Shown here one piece after another: positions 22,399-33,759 of a stretch of DNA of 64,000 bases (the stretch's first letter is position 1; each line of letters opens with the position of its first letter). The notes beneath the pieces were generated by a model that was not told the origin of the DNA, made no database searches, and was given only the letters and a program-made list of their open reading frames with translations. This DNA is from Mesostigma viride (taxonomy: Eukaryota > Streptophyta > Mesostigmatophyceae > Mesostigmatales > Mesostigmataceae): NCBI GenBank assembly GCA_009746045.1, contig RPFO01002047.1:64001-128000 (forward strand). Direction: 5' to 3'. Made by a program: the position numbers and the translations under genes.

Positions 22399-22469
22399 AG
22401 TTGGATGGAGACTAGGGACGACGAACAACTGCTGAAGCTGAGAGCGAATGATGATTGTATTATCAATAA
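22399..22469. repeat. 71-bp direct repeat, copy B
   Basis: An exact copy of 18334-18404, here about 42 bases upstream of the gag start at 22357. It retains the same coding potential as the integrase C-terminus, so it may be the end of a second, neighbouring element rather than a short LTR. Confidence 0.9.
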
Positions 22470-25142
22470 TACAATGAGAGAGCAATGGAAGCTGAGGGCT
22501 CAGAATGGAACGTCTGGGCAAACTCGGGTGCTGCGGCACTCCCCAGTGCTACGCCTATATGCCTATGGCGGTGCTACCTGCAGCACCTCACCAGTGGACA
22601 ACTGTACACTGCAATGCCATGCGACCACGTCACTAGCATGCATCAACTACACTCGGCCCGTCCAGAACCGGATAACCCGGGTCTGGCGGGTCGAGCTAGA
22701 GTCTAGGCACAGTCTGGCACTAACCGCACATCGGTCCACATGACACCTCAGTACCGTACACCCTGCTGTACTGTACTGAGGTGTCCCGCTCAGCCGCGGT
22801 AGGCAATACGCGGCGCGCAGGCCGGAAATCCGTGTGTCAGCCTAAGCATCTCATCTAACTTTAGGTGCTGAAGCTAAGGTCCATTGGAGTGCCTTCCTAC
22901 CAGAGAAACAAATTTATTACAAGAAGTGTGTGCAGGCTTTAACAGTTGAGCCTAGCCACACCCTCAAAATCATTGTATACAAGTCATTGTCAAGTTAGGC
23001 CAGTTCACCAATGATGCTGGGGCCCAGCACATGCCCCCTTTGTACATGTCCAATCTTGTCCCCAACAGCAGCGAGGGTCGGTGGGTGGGAGCTGCAAAAA
23101 GGCCTCCCTACGTTCACCACACCACGCTAAGTACGGTGTGAAAATGAAAAACAAAGCACATGTTTCAAGGCGCCGCGCCCCCCTCAATCAAGGGCGGGCA
23201 CGGTTGCGCAGTAGGCACTAGTACCGGCGCAACGCCGGTCCCCTTCTCTCTAGTCCTATGTAACAACAAACACCTTACATGGTGTATGTAGGTGACGTAC
23301 GGTAGAGCTACGCTACAGGCGGCAGATCGGCCCCCTTTTCAAGAGCCCGCCGCAACATAACTATAAAATGAGCAAATAGCTCAAAAAATAGGTGCTGAAG
23401 CTAACCGGTCCGGCCATTGGAGTGGGCACCTTCCTACCAGAGAAACAAGTTTATTACAATAAGTGTGTGCAGGCTTTAACAGTTGAGCCTAGCCACACCC
23501 TCAAATCATTGTGCAAGTCATTGTCAAGTTAGGGCTGCCAGTTCACCATGCTGGGGCCCAGCACATGCCCCCTTTGTCCAATCTTGTCCGGGCACATCTC
23601 CATCTCTGCACCACCCAGGCCGTTTCCAGCCCTGGTGGTAGGAACGCAACCACTTGGAGTGCTGGGCTCTTGTTGGCATGATGATGCCCCATGCACCTCC
23701 CGCCGCCGTGTGGCCGCTACGGTTTCCCGGCGGACGCAGGGCGGAGCCACATGCGTTCCCCTTATGAGAGGGGCGCATCCGGCAGTGCTGCCACTTTAGG
23801 ACTTATGCCCGACCTGGGAACGTCTCCAAGTCACCCAACCACCAGCACCAGTCCACCGGCAAAGCCGCTGGGATTTCCCAGGGGTAGAGCCACTGCCACC
23901 GGCTCTATATCCCCCCCATCGTGATGATAATGATGGCTGCGGACCTCCTAGCGCCAAGGCTCACCATCGCCATGGTGTCGATCACGAGCCTTGACGCAGC
24001 CGCAGCCGAGTCGAGCTTTATTATGACCAGTATATAATGCATTTTCTTCAAACAACCCCCGACCCCACTGCCGGGTTCCATGCGCCCCCCCCCCTTGCCT
24101 TTGGGCGGTCGCAGCGGAGCGTTTTCCAGCGCCCCAATTTTTTTTTTTCAGGCTTGCCAGGCACTGTAGAATTTTTCAAACAGATTTTTATAAGTGCGCA
24201 TGAATTCCCACGGTTTACCGCAGCTTCCCACCTCTCCCTTATCGCCAAGGCCGCAGACTTAAGGGGCCTGCTCGCCGAAGCACCGAGAGGGTACAGGGTG
24301 CCTGCCGCCCTCCCCATGCCGACAGGACTCGGGCCCTGACCCACAGCAGCCGGGCTGCCATTGGTGCACCCCCCTTTTTTCGCGCTGTCCTTTCGCAGGG
24401 CTCTCCGCCAAAATCCACCTTCTCTAAAAACGCCTTCCCTCTTCCTTGATCGACTTTTGAAATTTAAGTCACCACGGGCTCCCAACTGGAGCCCAGCCGG
24501 CGCACCCCAGCGCCATGGGGGATGTTCACCCTAGTAGGACCAGCACTACAACCCTTCACCAATATTTCGAAAAACAGCGGGTCACCTCTCCGTAACATGG
24601 GGAGGCTGGCAACGTCGACTTACATTGGGCGTAACAGCCATATGTTTTCGGCCCCCCTAGCGGCCAGCCCACCTTTCCTCACATTGGAAAGTTGCGAGCT
24701 GCAAAAAGGCCTCCCTACGTTCACCACAGGTCACTCTAAGTACGGCGTGAAAATGAAAAACAAAGCACACGTCTCAACGAGGCGCCGCGCGCCCCTCATG
24801 CAATCAAGGGCGGGCACGGTTGCCAGTAGGCACTAGTTAGTACTGGCGCAACGCCGGTCCCCTTCTCTCTAGTCTTATGTAACAACAAGCACCTTACATG
24901 GTGTAGGTACCATGGCTGACGGCCTATCATACATTCTAATTCTCCGCATGGACATGCCCTTGTCCGAGAGAAAATGGCTGACGGCGGTATGGCTGACGGC
25001 GGAGCTCAGATCTTTTGCGTCTGAGCCCCAAATTCGGTCAGACCACTCGCATTCGATGCGCTTTATTCAGACGTACACGCCAGTATAATCGGTTACGGCT
25101 GAAACGCGCAGTATTGCCAAAGTTATCACGTGACAAGCAGCT
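22470..25142. other. Gene-poor interval with dispersed repeats
   Basis: No gene can be supported. A roughly 195-bp segment is duplicated at 22863-23058 and 23391-23589 (shared CTACCAGAGAAACAA and GTGTGCAGGCTTTAACAGTT). A second family is at 23104-23390, 24709-24910 and, in part, 26954-27055 (shared GGCGCAACGCCGGTCCCCTT or GCTACGCTACAGGCGGCAGA). Copies differ by small insertions as well as substitutions. ATGGCTGACGGC recurs three times at about 24911-25000. ORFs at 24037-24485 on both strands lack recognisable features. Confidence 0.6.
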
Positions 25143-26511
25143 ATGACGACCCCAAAAGCAAAACGGGGTTTGGAAAAGGAGCTTACCGGCTCCCAGTCCA
25201 ACCCTCTCGCCATCGTTCTTGCCCAGCCGCCTGGGCTCGCCAACCCATCGCCAGCAGACCCATCGCCAAGCGCCTCGCCTGAGCCCAAGAAACCATGCCA
25301 CGACCGCCACAAATGGAGCCAATTCTTGCCCGGCAATGAATATTTCAGCCTCCTCACATGGCAGACACTGTCGCCGCACTGAAGTCGTCGAGGTCCTCCA
25401 GTTCCTCACACAGGAACGGAAGCTCTTCGTGCCGCAGAAGGGGGGGGCGGCTATCGACTACCGCAACACGTCCTGGCTCTACACTTATGAAGAACCACGC
25501 CAACGCCTGTTTATCTTGACCAGCTACTACCAGCGCAGCCTCGCCGACATCAGCAGAGCGCTCAAAGCCCCCGCCCCCGCACAGCCGGCAGCCCCTTCGG
25601 CTCCCTCCCTCTGCAAGGATGACATCCGCGCAGTGCTGGAGGAGCACGTGACCTGGCCGCTGGCCGAGAAGCTGACATCGCTGAACACGACGCTCAACAC
25701 GGTGGAGGCCCGGGTCTCCAATGTGGAAACCAAGGTCGTCCACAAGCTCCAGCCCCAGTTCACGACGCTGCACACCGCGGCGCAAGCTTCGGAAACGCAT
25801 GCTGCACTTGTCTCTCGCCTTAACCAGGTGGAGGGCAAGTGCGGCGTGCTCATGAAGAAGCTTGAGGCCATCACCGCCCACACCGAGGCCCTGGCCACAC
25901 AGGTCCCCAAGATAGCGGAGCAGACGGCCACCATTGCATCCCAGCCACCCCGGCAGGATGCTGGTGACCTCCCGCCGCTCTCCTACGCGGACCTGCTGCG
26001 GTCAGCGACCGCCTCCACCACCGACGCCATCGCCACGAAGCTCCAGGAGCTGGAGGACCACCGCCAGGCCCAGCAACGGGAGGTCACCGACCGCGCTCGC
26101 CGCGAGTGCCGAGTGGTGCTACGTCGCTTCCCCCAGAAGCCAGGTGAGACGTCAACCTCTCTTGCTGACGAGCTCAAGAACCAGCTTCTTACCCTCATGG
26201 GCCTGGTAGGTGAGGTAGAACTGCGTGGGTGCCACCGCCTTCCCCACTCACGGGACAAGGCGGCCCCCCCACCAGTCCTGCTCACCTTCCCCTCCCCTGA
26301 GGATAAGCAGCGGTTCCTCTCTCGTCGCAAGAGGTTGCACGACCTCACCTGGACGCTGGATGACGACCTGACCCCCGCTCAGCAACAGCAGCGACGCGAC
26401 CTGTGGCCGGAATACCTCCGCCATAAGCAGGATCCCCAGAAGCCCAAGGTGTACTGGAGGGGCGGGAACCTGATGATCAACCACAAGATGTGGACGCCCC
26501 CAGCGGGCTAG
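25143..26511 (+). CDS. LINE (non-LTR retrotransposon) ORF1 protein, one frame break
   Basis: The likely start is ATG 25143 (TTPKAKRGLEKEL). Its frame ends near 25380 at a TGA, and the matching continuation (EVVEVLQFLTQERK) is in the frame that stays open from 25219 to 26511, so a single-base shift sits near 25380. The C-terminal part has a predicted coiled coil (about 25640-25930, LNTTLNTVEARVSNVETKV), an RRM-like segment (RRECRVVLRRFPQ, PPPVLLTFPSPEDKQRFLSR) and a basic tail (KVYWRGGNLMINHKMW). This order matches L1-type ORF1 proteins, which are RNA-binding trimers acting as nucleic-acid chaperones. ORF2 does not follow here. Confidence 0.7.
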
Positions 26512-27545
26512 AATAGCAATAGCCCTAGCAATTGTAACGATCGATTGGAGTCACTGCCGCTAAGGCATGCAGCCCTGCCTAGAATGTTCGCCTAGCTGTG
26601 CCAACATCCCTAGTCACGTGCCGCCAACGCACGGTACACAACCAGCCATAGCCTTAGCCTAGTCATAGCCCAGCCATGCTACGCCCGTGCTTGGTCAGAT
26701 TACTTGCCCACGCTATATACTTGTTATGCCCCGCTTACATGGGTCTTATTGCACCCACAGTTTGCCGGATCGTTAGCCTGTCCTTTTTTTTAGCTAGCCG
26801 CGCCCGATTGCAGCTGTGGCATGCCTTTGGCATGAAGGGGACTGCCAGGGGTCTCTGCCCTTTCTCCTGTAGTGCACACACAGGGATTACAAGCACTTCA
26901 GTGCTCCGTGACTCCCCAACGGGAGCACGTGTTTAATTAATTAATTAATTAATGGTGTAGGTGACGTACAGTAGAGCTACGCTACAGGCGGCAGATCGGC
27001 CCCCTTTGTTGAGCCCGCCGCAACATAACTATAAAATGAGCAGATAGCTAAAAAATTACTGACATCTCGGGCCCCCGCTATTGGGCATGAGCAAGAGCAC
27101 ATTGCATATATTCCAAGCACTGCGAACTGATGATCAAGTTATTTACCACAACCAATTGCAACGTTAATTTAATTCAATACATGTATCTAAGACCCGGGAC
27201 TTTTCGTGATAGACTCGAGCGGCATGGACATGTGCTATACACTAGACGTGACGGGCTCACACTCGGGCAGAGCCCTGGTTTGTCTGTAATATATATGGAG
27301 GCAGATGGTACGCAAGGATAGACGGCAAGTAGTGATGAAGGAGACCACCCCCAAGTCTGTGGGGGAGCCCTCTGCATGTGACCGCGTATGGCATTCATAT
27401 AGCGATTCGATCGGGCCGCGGTGCCCACAACCCTGTAACTAGGACCTAGATAGCTTACACCATCCGTTCCATCCCATGTTCCCCTCCCACTGAGGACTAA
27501 TAAATGCTCACGCGACGCAGTCACGTGTCTATTAATTAATTATAT
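26512..27545 (+). mobile_element. LINE fragments and 3' tails
   Basis: After the ORF1 stop, 26512-26935 is non-coding and ends in a (TTAA)n tract at about 26933-26953. 26954-27055 is a copy of the dispersed repeat. From about 27190 to 27545 the sequence closely follows the C-terminal coding end and 3' UTR of the LINE at 50560-50884 (shared CTTTTCGTGATAGACTCG, GGCATGGACATGTGCTA, CCATCCCATGTTCCCCTCCC), again ending in ATTAATTAATTA. It is a 5'-truncated, mutated copy. Confidence 0.7.
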
Positions 27546-27622
27546 ATATTCATTTCATAATATATATTATTATAATATTATTATTATATATTATATTAAT
27601 TAATTAATTAATTAATTAGAAA
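27535..27622. repeat. AT-rich satellite
   Basis: TTAATTAA/ATATAT/ATTATT simple sequence follows the truncated LINE tail. TTAA-type tails end other LINE fragments in the window, so this probably grew from such a tail. Confidence 0.8.
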
Positions 27623-28042
27623 CATAACTCCGTTGGGAGTACATGTAGCACATATCCCTGAGAGGGGGCATATGGCTTTTAATACATTCTGGGCTACTTC
27701 CTGCAAGGGTGGGAATGTAAGCAACACTTGCTCTAGGTGCACTAGGGCACCTGCACCACCCAGAGTCTCAGGCTACGCCCAGCTAAGGGGGAGTATGTCA
27801 TGGGGGGGAAGATCATCATGGCTACACAAGGGCTACTAGGGCAGGGCTTCTCGACAGAGAGCATCTCTCTGCACTGCATAGCATGGCTAAATTCTTAATG
27901 CGACATCCATGGGGGTCCCATTATAGGCAGGGCGTGGCTAAATTCTGAAGGCATCATCCATGGGGGCCATTATGGGCGCACATGCGCGTGGGCCACTTGC
28001 AAAGGCTAAGCCTGACTAATCTACACTACTGGTATATATTCC
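27623..28042. other. Non-coding interval
   Basis: No gene is seen. A segment near 27870-27925 (GCATGGCTAAATTCTTAATG...CATCCATGGGGG) is partly repeated near 27925-27975 (GCGTGGCTAAATTCTGAAGG...CATCCATGGGGG). Confidence 0.5.
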
Positions 28043-29298
28043 CTAGTCTGAGGTGGCAGGGGGGGCCTGCCAGGGCTTGTGGTCAACGTGGATGACCGCC
28101 CCCCTCCAGTACACCGGCTTCCCCCGTGCGCTCTGCCGGAGCTGAAGGTAGGTCGGCTATAGCTCGCGTCGCCGCTGTTGCTGGGCCAGGGTCAAGTCGT
28201 CGTCCAGCGTGAAGCGAGTCTCCGAGAGCTTCTTGCGGCATTTAAGGAACGACAGCTTGTCCGCCATGTACTTAAAGGTGAGGAGCACGGGTGCCGGGCC
28301 AGCCTTCCCCCGCGCGCGGGGGAGGCGGACAGCCGACATGTCCAGCTCACCAGTGAGTAGCATGGGGGCAAAAATGTCGCGCTTAAATGCCTCAAGAAGG
28401 CTCGTGGAGGTCTCACCTGCCGGCTGGTCGAAGTGCTTGACGATGACATTGTGGCTGCGCCGGGCGATGTCGGCTTCCTCGCGAAGGTCGAGGGCTTGTT
28501 GCTTGAGTTGTGCCGAGATGGTGGAGGTGCCAGGTGGAGGTGGTGTGCTGCTTAAGCAAGTCCGCCCAGGTGGAGGGAGCATCGCCGGCCGAGCCAGCAG
28601 GCGTCGGCTGGGCGGCGATGTCCTTCACCGCCTGGGCGGTGAGGCCGGCGGTGTCATGCAAGCTCTCAAGGGCGTTGGCGGTGGCTTGAAGGCGTTGGTC
28701 GAGGTCGAGGAGCTGGGCTTTGATGTCGGCAGTGGAGGCGGAAATGGCAGTGGAGGTGGAGGCGGCGGCGGTGGAAATGTGAGGAAGTTCAGCAGTCAGC
28801 GTGCCGCCGATTGCTGCATGCTATGTCGGCAGCAAGGGGGGTCACGTGCTGCTGAAAGGCTTCCGTGAGCCGGATGGAGCGGAGGGTGGGGGCGGAAAGG
28901 GATGGAGCCCAGATCTCGCCGTCAGAGCGCTGGAGAAGGCAGTTGAGGATGGCGTGCTGGAGATGGGGGCGGGGGCAGCCGGACAGCTAAGAGATGTTGG
29001 CCCAGCGGCCGCCGTCCGGGCCGAGGAGGCGATGGAGGTCGTGGAGATGTAGGCACAGGTCGTAAAGCGAAGCGTAATCCCCAAAGAAGATGCAGCGCAT
29101 AGCATCAGTTGGAGACGGGTTGGCCCAGTCGTAATCGTCGACCTTGAAAGGCCGGGGCCGAAAGCTCGGTTCTGGGGGGCGTGACCCTCCTGTTTTGTCG
29201 GCTGAGCGGACCCGTGCGCTTGGGGTCAGGCGATGCAGATGGCGAGGCGTTAAGCCCGGGAGGTTGCTGGACGACCACCAGTGCACGATTAGTGTCAT
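28043..29298 (-). pseudogene. Second LINE ORF1 copy, inverted and disrupted
   Basis: Minus-strand pieces align by eye with the ORF1 at 25143-26511: an N-terminal part (29298-28990), an RRM-like block VIVKHFDQPAGETSTSLLEAFKR and PAPVLLTFKYMADKLSFLK (about 28450-28230), then RFTLDDDLTLAQQQRRREL, a TAG stop at 28155-28157, and in the same frame the expected tail PVYWRGAVIHVDHKPW ending at 28043. The N-terminal and middle parts are in different frames. It is clearly diverged from the other copy, so it is an older or different subfamily. Confidence 0.65.
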
Positions 29299-30818
29299 CG
29301 CCGCCTGCCGGACCTGATCAATGGCGAAGCTGCAGCCTGAGCTGCAGACGTATTTTCATTGCCGAGCGCAGCCGCCAGGCTGCGTTGCGTCGAGGCGCAT
29401 TTGTTCGCCATATATTGCTTAATAGCGTCGGAAAATTATATCAGCATGTGCGTCTTAGAAAGACGAAGCGATTGTGATATTCATTCTTCTGATCATGCGG
29501 CAAGAAAACAGATGGTAGTCACTGCCGCCATGGCAGCCATGCCTCATGTTTGCCTAGCCACCGTACCTAGTCACGTGCACCGCTAACGGACGGTACATAT
29601 TATATTATTATATATTCATTACAATTACTTAATTAATTATTGTATCTAAGTCCTGCGTCACGTGAGCATACGTCCTCAGTGGGATGGAAACGGAATCGGG
29701 GATGGAATTCTAGCTAGCTGAAAGTGCAACGTTGTAATGTCTTATTGATTCGATTGTACATATGCAATTCATTTCATCCATTGTTTCATTTATTGATTGA
29801 TTCAGTGACTCACAGCTTTTGGATCACATGGGACGTATTAATTCTGCACAATTACAAGTTTGGAAAAGATCTAGACCGGTTTCGAACCCCCCCGGCCCAA
29901 TTAACCATGCATTCACATCATGGGTCGGAGTATATACTCCCATGTGCATGAACGGCGATTCCAGCCAATTTTGTATCCAGTGACCTGAGCACTCGAGATC
30001 CCAATTACCTAAATTGTGGCAGTTTCACCAAGATCCCCTGCATTACGGGTGGAGTAGATGGGACTGCGCTCATGTATAAGCGCACACGACTGCGTCACGT
30101 ACGTGCATGGGGTGTGAGCACTGGCCAATACAAGAAACCTTGAGCACCCCTATACACAACGGGAAGGAGGGATCGAGGGCGCCCTCGACTAGCTTGCAAG
30201 TTAGCTTTTCTCACTGCCACAATTAGTGTGCAGCTGGCCCCTGAACTCGTGCTCAGCTCTGAGTCCGCATCATGGGGCGTTATGCAACTAAGAGTGCAAT
30301 ACAACAATAGGTAGGCTGACGCATTAAGCACTGGATGCTTCATAAATATTAAAGCCGGTGGTGAGGTGCGGTCAGGACATAGTGGTCGTAGGCTGAGTTG
30401 AAAGCAGATGGCGACCATATGAGCAATCATTGGCTGATTTAATCCATCACAAATGTACATGCCATTCCAATTGCCCATCTAAACACTAAGCTAACTTCCT
30501 ATGCTGGGGAAGCCCGGGGAGGCTTCCATGATATCTAGTACGTTTGTAATTGTTGACATGAAGGTGACCCCCGCCCCGCAAGTAAACCTGGTGCTTGAGG
30601 CTCGGGGCTGCATGGTCATGCGGTATGTAGTCAGGCCACTGCTCGCGGAGTTGCTGCTGCTGGCCCGCGGCGTCAAGTCGTCGTCAAGCGACCAGGGAGA
30701 CAGATCATGAGCCGGACCAGACCAGCCCCGTCCACTCCCACTCCAAAAGCCTCCGGCCCTGATTATATACCCTGCCTGAAACTACTTCTTTGCACTGTAC
30801 GTACTTTTCCTTCATGAT
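29299..30818. other. Non-coding interval with LINE tail fragments
   Basis: 29515-29610 resembles the sequence following the plus-strand ORF1 (GTCACTGCCGC, CTAGTCACGTGC, ACGGACGGTACA, as at 26551-26640). 29640-29700 resembles, in reverse, the LINE 3' UTR (GTCACGTGAGCATA..TCCTCAGTGGGATGG). The rest holds no supported gene. Confidence 0.5.
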
Positions 30819-31924
30819 TCAGGACTGAACATTAGTTCGGTCTGCATCGTAAAATCCGGCGATGTGGTACGCAGACTGCTGGTGGCGCCGATCCTTTTCA
30901 GGGAACTTGGGCGACCCTACTAGGTCACTGCCAAAATAGGCCACTCCCGCGTCATTACTCAAAGGCACCAAAACAATCCGGGCTTTTAGCCCGACCCCGG
31001 CAAACAATTCCGCGGAAGTTTTGGGCATTCTGGAAATATGCTGTCGTTCAACCATGCACAGATTGACTCAGGCACGTGCGTACGCCCTCCCGCCCGAATG
31101 CCCGCCCGCCCGCCCGCCCGCCCGCCCGCATGCACGCCCGCCCATCCGTCTGTCTCTGTACATCTATCTGTCCGTAGACCTGCCCACGGTCTGCCCACCC
31201 ATCCGCCCGCCCGCCTGCCCGCCGGCCCGCCCACCCGCTTGGGCACCCACCAGCCCGCCCGCCCGCCCGCCCGCCCGCCCGCCCGCCCGCCCGCCCGCCC
31301 GCCCGCCCGCCCGCCGCCCGCCGCCCGCCCGCCCGCCCCCGCCCGCCCGCCCGCCCGCCCGCCCGCCCGCCCGCCCGCCCGCCCGCCCGCCCGCCCGCCC
31401 GCCCGCCCGCCCGCCCGCCGCCCGCCCGCCCGCCCGCCGCCCGCCGCCCGCCCGCCCGCCCGCCCGCCGCCCGCCCGCCCGCCCGCCCGCCCGCCCGCCG
31501 GCCTGCCCGCCGGCCTGCCCGCCCGCGGCCGCCTGGGTGTGCGTGCTTGCTTGCTTGCATGCGTGCGTCCGTTCACGTGCCTCCAATCCGGGGAGTCATG
31601 GGGTACGACATGCAATGAACCGTCAACTTACCAGTAATCACCGTCGAGGCCTGATTGATGGACATCAACGGAGCAGGCCGGGACTCCACAACCTTCTGTC
31701 TCAATGCCTGGAAGGAATAAGATACATCTATCAAGTACACCGCCCATACGGTCAATTAAGGGTGTAGCCTCCAAGACATGCAACTCGTAACGGCAAGGCT
31801 CATCAGGCATCAAAGCTGACCGGCGGCCCATACGCATGAGGTCACCCGCGTGAGATGTAGCTATGTACACACCTGTGTTAGCAGGTGACGTACGCCATAC
31901 TAAACCGCGCCTATAGCCAAGCAA
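30819..31924 (-). CDS. Candidate exons of an unrecognised gene
   Basis: Two minus-strand stretches read like conserved protein. About 31924-31640 contains LVWRTSPANTGVYIATSHAG and RYELHVLEATPLIDRMGG, then, in a second frame, LRQKVVESRPAPLMSINQAS before a consensus donor (ACTG|GTAAGTTG at about 31633). About 31045-30819 contains SAELFAGVGLKARIVLVPLS and KFPEKDRRHQQSAYHIAGFY and ends in a stop. The (CCCG)n array lies between them as intron. I could not find splice sites that keep one frame throughout, so exon limits are uncertain and it may be a pseudogene. The function is not recognised. Confidence 0.3.
31093..31548. repeat. (CCCG)n array
   Basis: A long (GCCC)n/(CCCG)n tetranucleotide array with occasional CCG and CCCCCG units and a short interruption at 31142-31200. 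Long Pro/Ala/Arg or Gly/Arg-rich ORFs on both strands are artefacts of it. Confidence 0.95.
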
Positions 31925-31949
31925 GCGGACCCCATAGGAGAGGGGTCAT

Positions 31950-33759
31950 CCGCATTAAATCTAGGACACGCAACTTACAGCCCGCAAGAAAGGAGGCAGA
32001 TGGTGACCACATGCACCCCTCGACGCTGGGCCACTGGATAACACTACTGCAATATTAGTATTTGTGTAGAAATAATACATCAATACTGAGTGAGACAACT
32101 GCTATAGATACGTGCTGAAAGTCGAGACCACCTCCACCTTGCATCTGTACCATCGAAGAACAAGCTGATAGAAACCAGGTGAGTGACCCCCTGCCCGGGG
32201 GGGTTGTCAACTAGTTTCGAGCGCATGGTAACAGGCGAGTGCTAACTGCAAGCTATTTCTAAGGAGAAACCAAGCGGGGGGGTCGGTCACGTAGTTTCGA
32301 ATAGCGCAGAAACTGCGCCTGGACCGCAGGCGGTTGCCTTAAATTCACCACTTGATCACCACCTCCTCATGCTTCATCGTCACCACTGCAAGTATTGACA
32401 ATAGAAACCCCATGATCCACGTGCGTGCACTTCAAGTTGTGACTCTGTCGTGATTTCTAAGCTAGACGTCCAAACGAAGGAGCAGTGTCACGTCACGCTT
32501 TATGCCGTGTGAGGGTTAATGGTGCCATCGATCGTGATATTATTATTGAGCAACGCTAGGAATGGCGGCATATTACTGAACAATACTGTACTGCCCCTCG
32601 CGTCGATGACTCAAACAGCCAATGACTCACTTACAGCCAAGACTATTAATCAAGAGTCCTAAATGCCTCGACGAGACAAAAAAGATATCTAGTGGCCTGT
32701 CACAGTCCCTCTCGTATTTTTTTCTTGCGCATGCATTATTTTCCGTCGCTCCGTCACGACTCACGACTGTGCCCTGCATCATGCACGGTTATTATATTAT
32801 TACGAAGCTGCCCGGCTTCAGCATAGCTTTTCTAAACAAGGCCCTGGGGTTTATATTATTAGACGGACGGTAAACTAGGTTCCTATTAAACCCAAGTACA
32901 ACATATTGTTTCTCACTGAACGATTCACATCGCGGCCTATAACGTACTATATTATAAGGGACTCTGTAGTTATATGGACCCGATTGGCAACCATCGCCGA
33001 CGCCGGAAGGACAGGTGCTAAGAAGTCGCACTTGAATTAAGATTCTAAGGTCATGCGAGCAGCGAGACCTACATACCAATATCAATTTTCGCAAGGCATT
33101 TGGAAATTGGAAGCAGGATTGTGGGGACCGGGGGGCACCGCAGTTTGCACAAGGCTCAGTTACCGCTGGTACTGGAGCAAATTCGGGAGGTGCCGCGGGC
33201 CTCAGCTTCACCCACCGGCCGCCAATATCCACTGGCGACTGTCACCCTACTTGACTGCCAGGCATCCAACCCCCGCGAACTTGTCCCGCCACAAGTTGCA
33301 GAATTTGCCATCCATGCCGTGAATTCTTCTTATTGGTTGACACGAAACGTTTGCTCGGCTAGCGACCTCAGTCAGCCAATGGCCTTTCACCGCATCTCGA
33401 TTCGTGGCTTTCCAAGACAAGTTACAGTAACTGCTTTGGGTCAACTAACCAGACGTCCCCGCCTCCCACGTATCCCGTTACACCCTGTTCACGGGACAGC
33501 GGGGACGTCTTGTAACACGCGGATCCTAGTCATCGATCTCATCGGTGGATAATTTGCTGACTTGACACAAAAGCAGCTGCCATGGAGGATTACGTAAGTT
33601 GACACGTGCATTAACGCGCCCGGAAACCAGGCATGTGCACACAAGTGACACGACCAAAGTGCCGCGCATGAGCTGCTTTTGCACAGAAAACTTCGGCCAA
33701 GCGTTGAATTCCCACCCCTTTCAGCTTAAGTCCGCGTGTGTGCAAGTTTAACCGTGAAA
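31950..33759. other. Intergenic region 5' of the FBPase gene
   Basis: No gene is firmly supported. The ORFs at 32792-33232 (minus) and 33100-33552 (plus) overlap each other and show no motif. An inverted repeat lies at 33451-33510. The last 200 bases before ATG 33760 should hold the FBPase promoter and 5' UTR; no TATA box stands out. Confidence 0.4.
33451..33510. repeat. Inverted repeat upstream of the FBPase gene
   Basis: AGACGTCCCCGC at 33451-33462 is the exact reverse complement of 33499-33510, with a further partial pairing ATCCCGT/ACGGGA inside. It starts about 310 bases before the FBPase start codon. A regulatory role is possible but unsupported. Confidence 0.5.

Larger units (their letters stand above)
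18334..22469 (-). mobile_element. Decayed gag-integrase retroelement lacking reverse transcriptase
   Basis: Read on the minus strand, a disrupted gag region (22357 to about 19500) is followed by an integrase (to 18223). A 71-bp direct repeat is identical at both edges, 22399-22469 and 18334-18404. No RT, RNase H or clear protease motif lies between gag and integrase, so the element is internally deleted and could move only with help. No target-site duplication was found next to the 71-bp repeats. It lies about 230 bases past the stop of the surface glycoprotein gene, in the opposite orientation. Confidence 0.7.

Noticed and set aside
31021-31767. Long Pro/Ala/Arg and Gly/Arg-rich ORFs on both strands
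   Set aside because: Produced by the (CCCG)n array; no non-repetitive coding sequence is attached in frame.
32792-33552. Opposing ORFs upstream of the FBPase gene
   Set aside because: They overlap on opposite strands, lack motifs and start context, and cannot both be real; neither could be supported.
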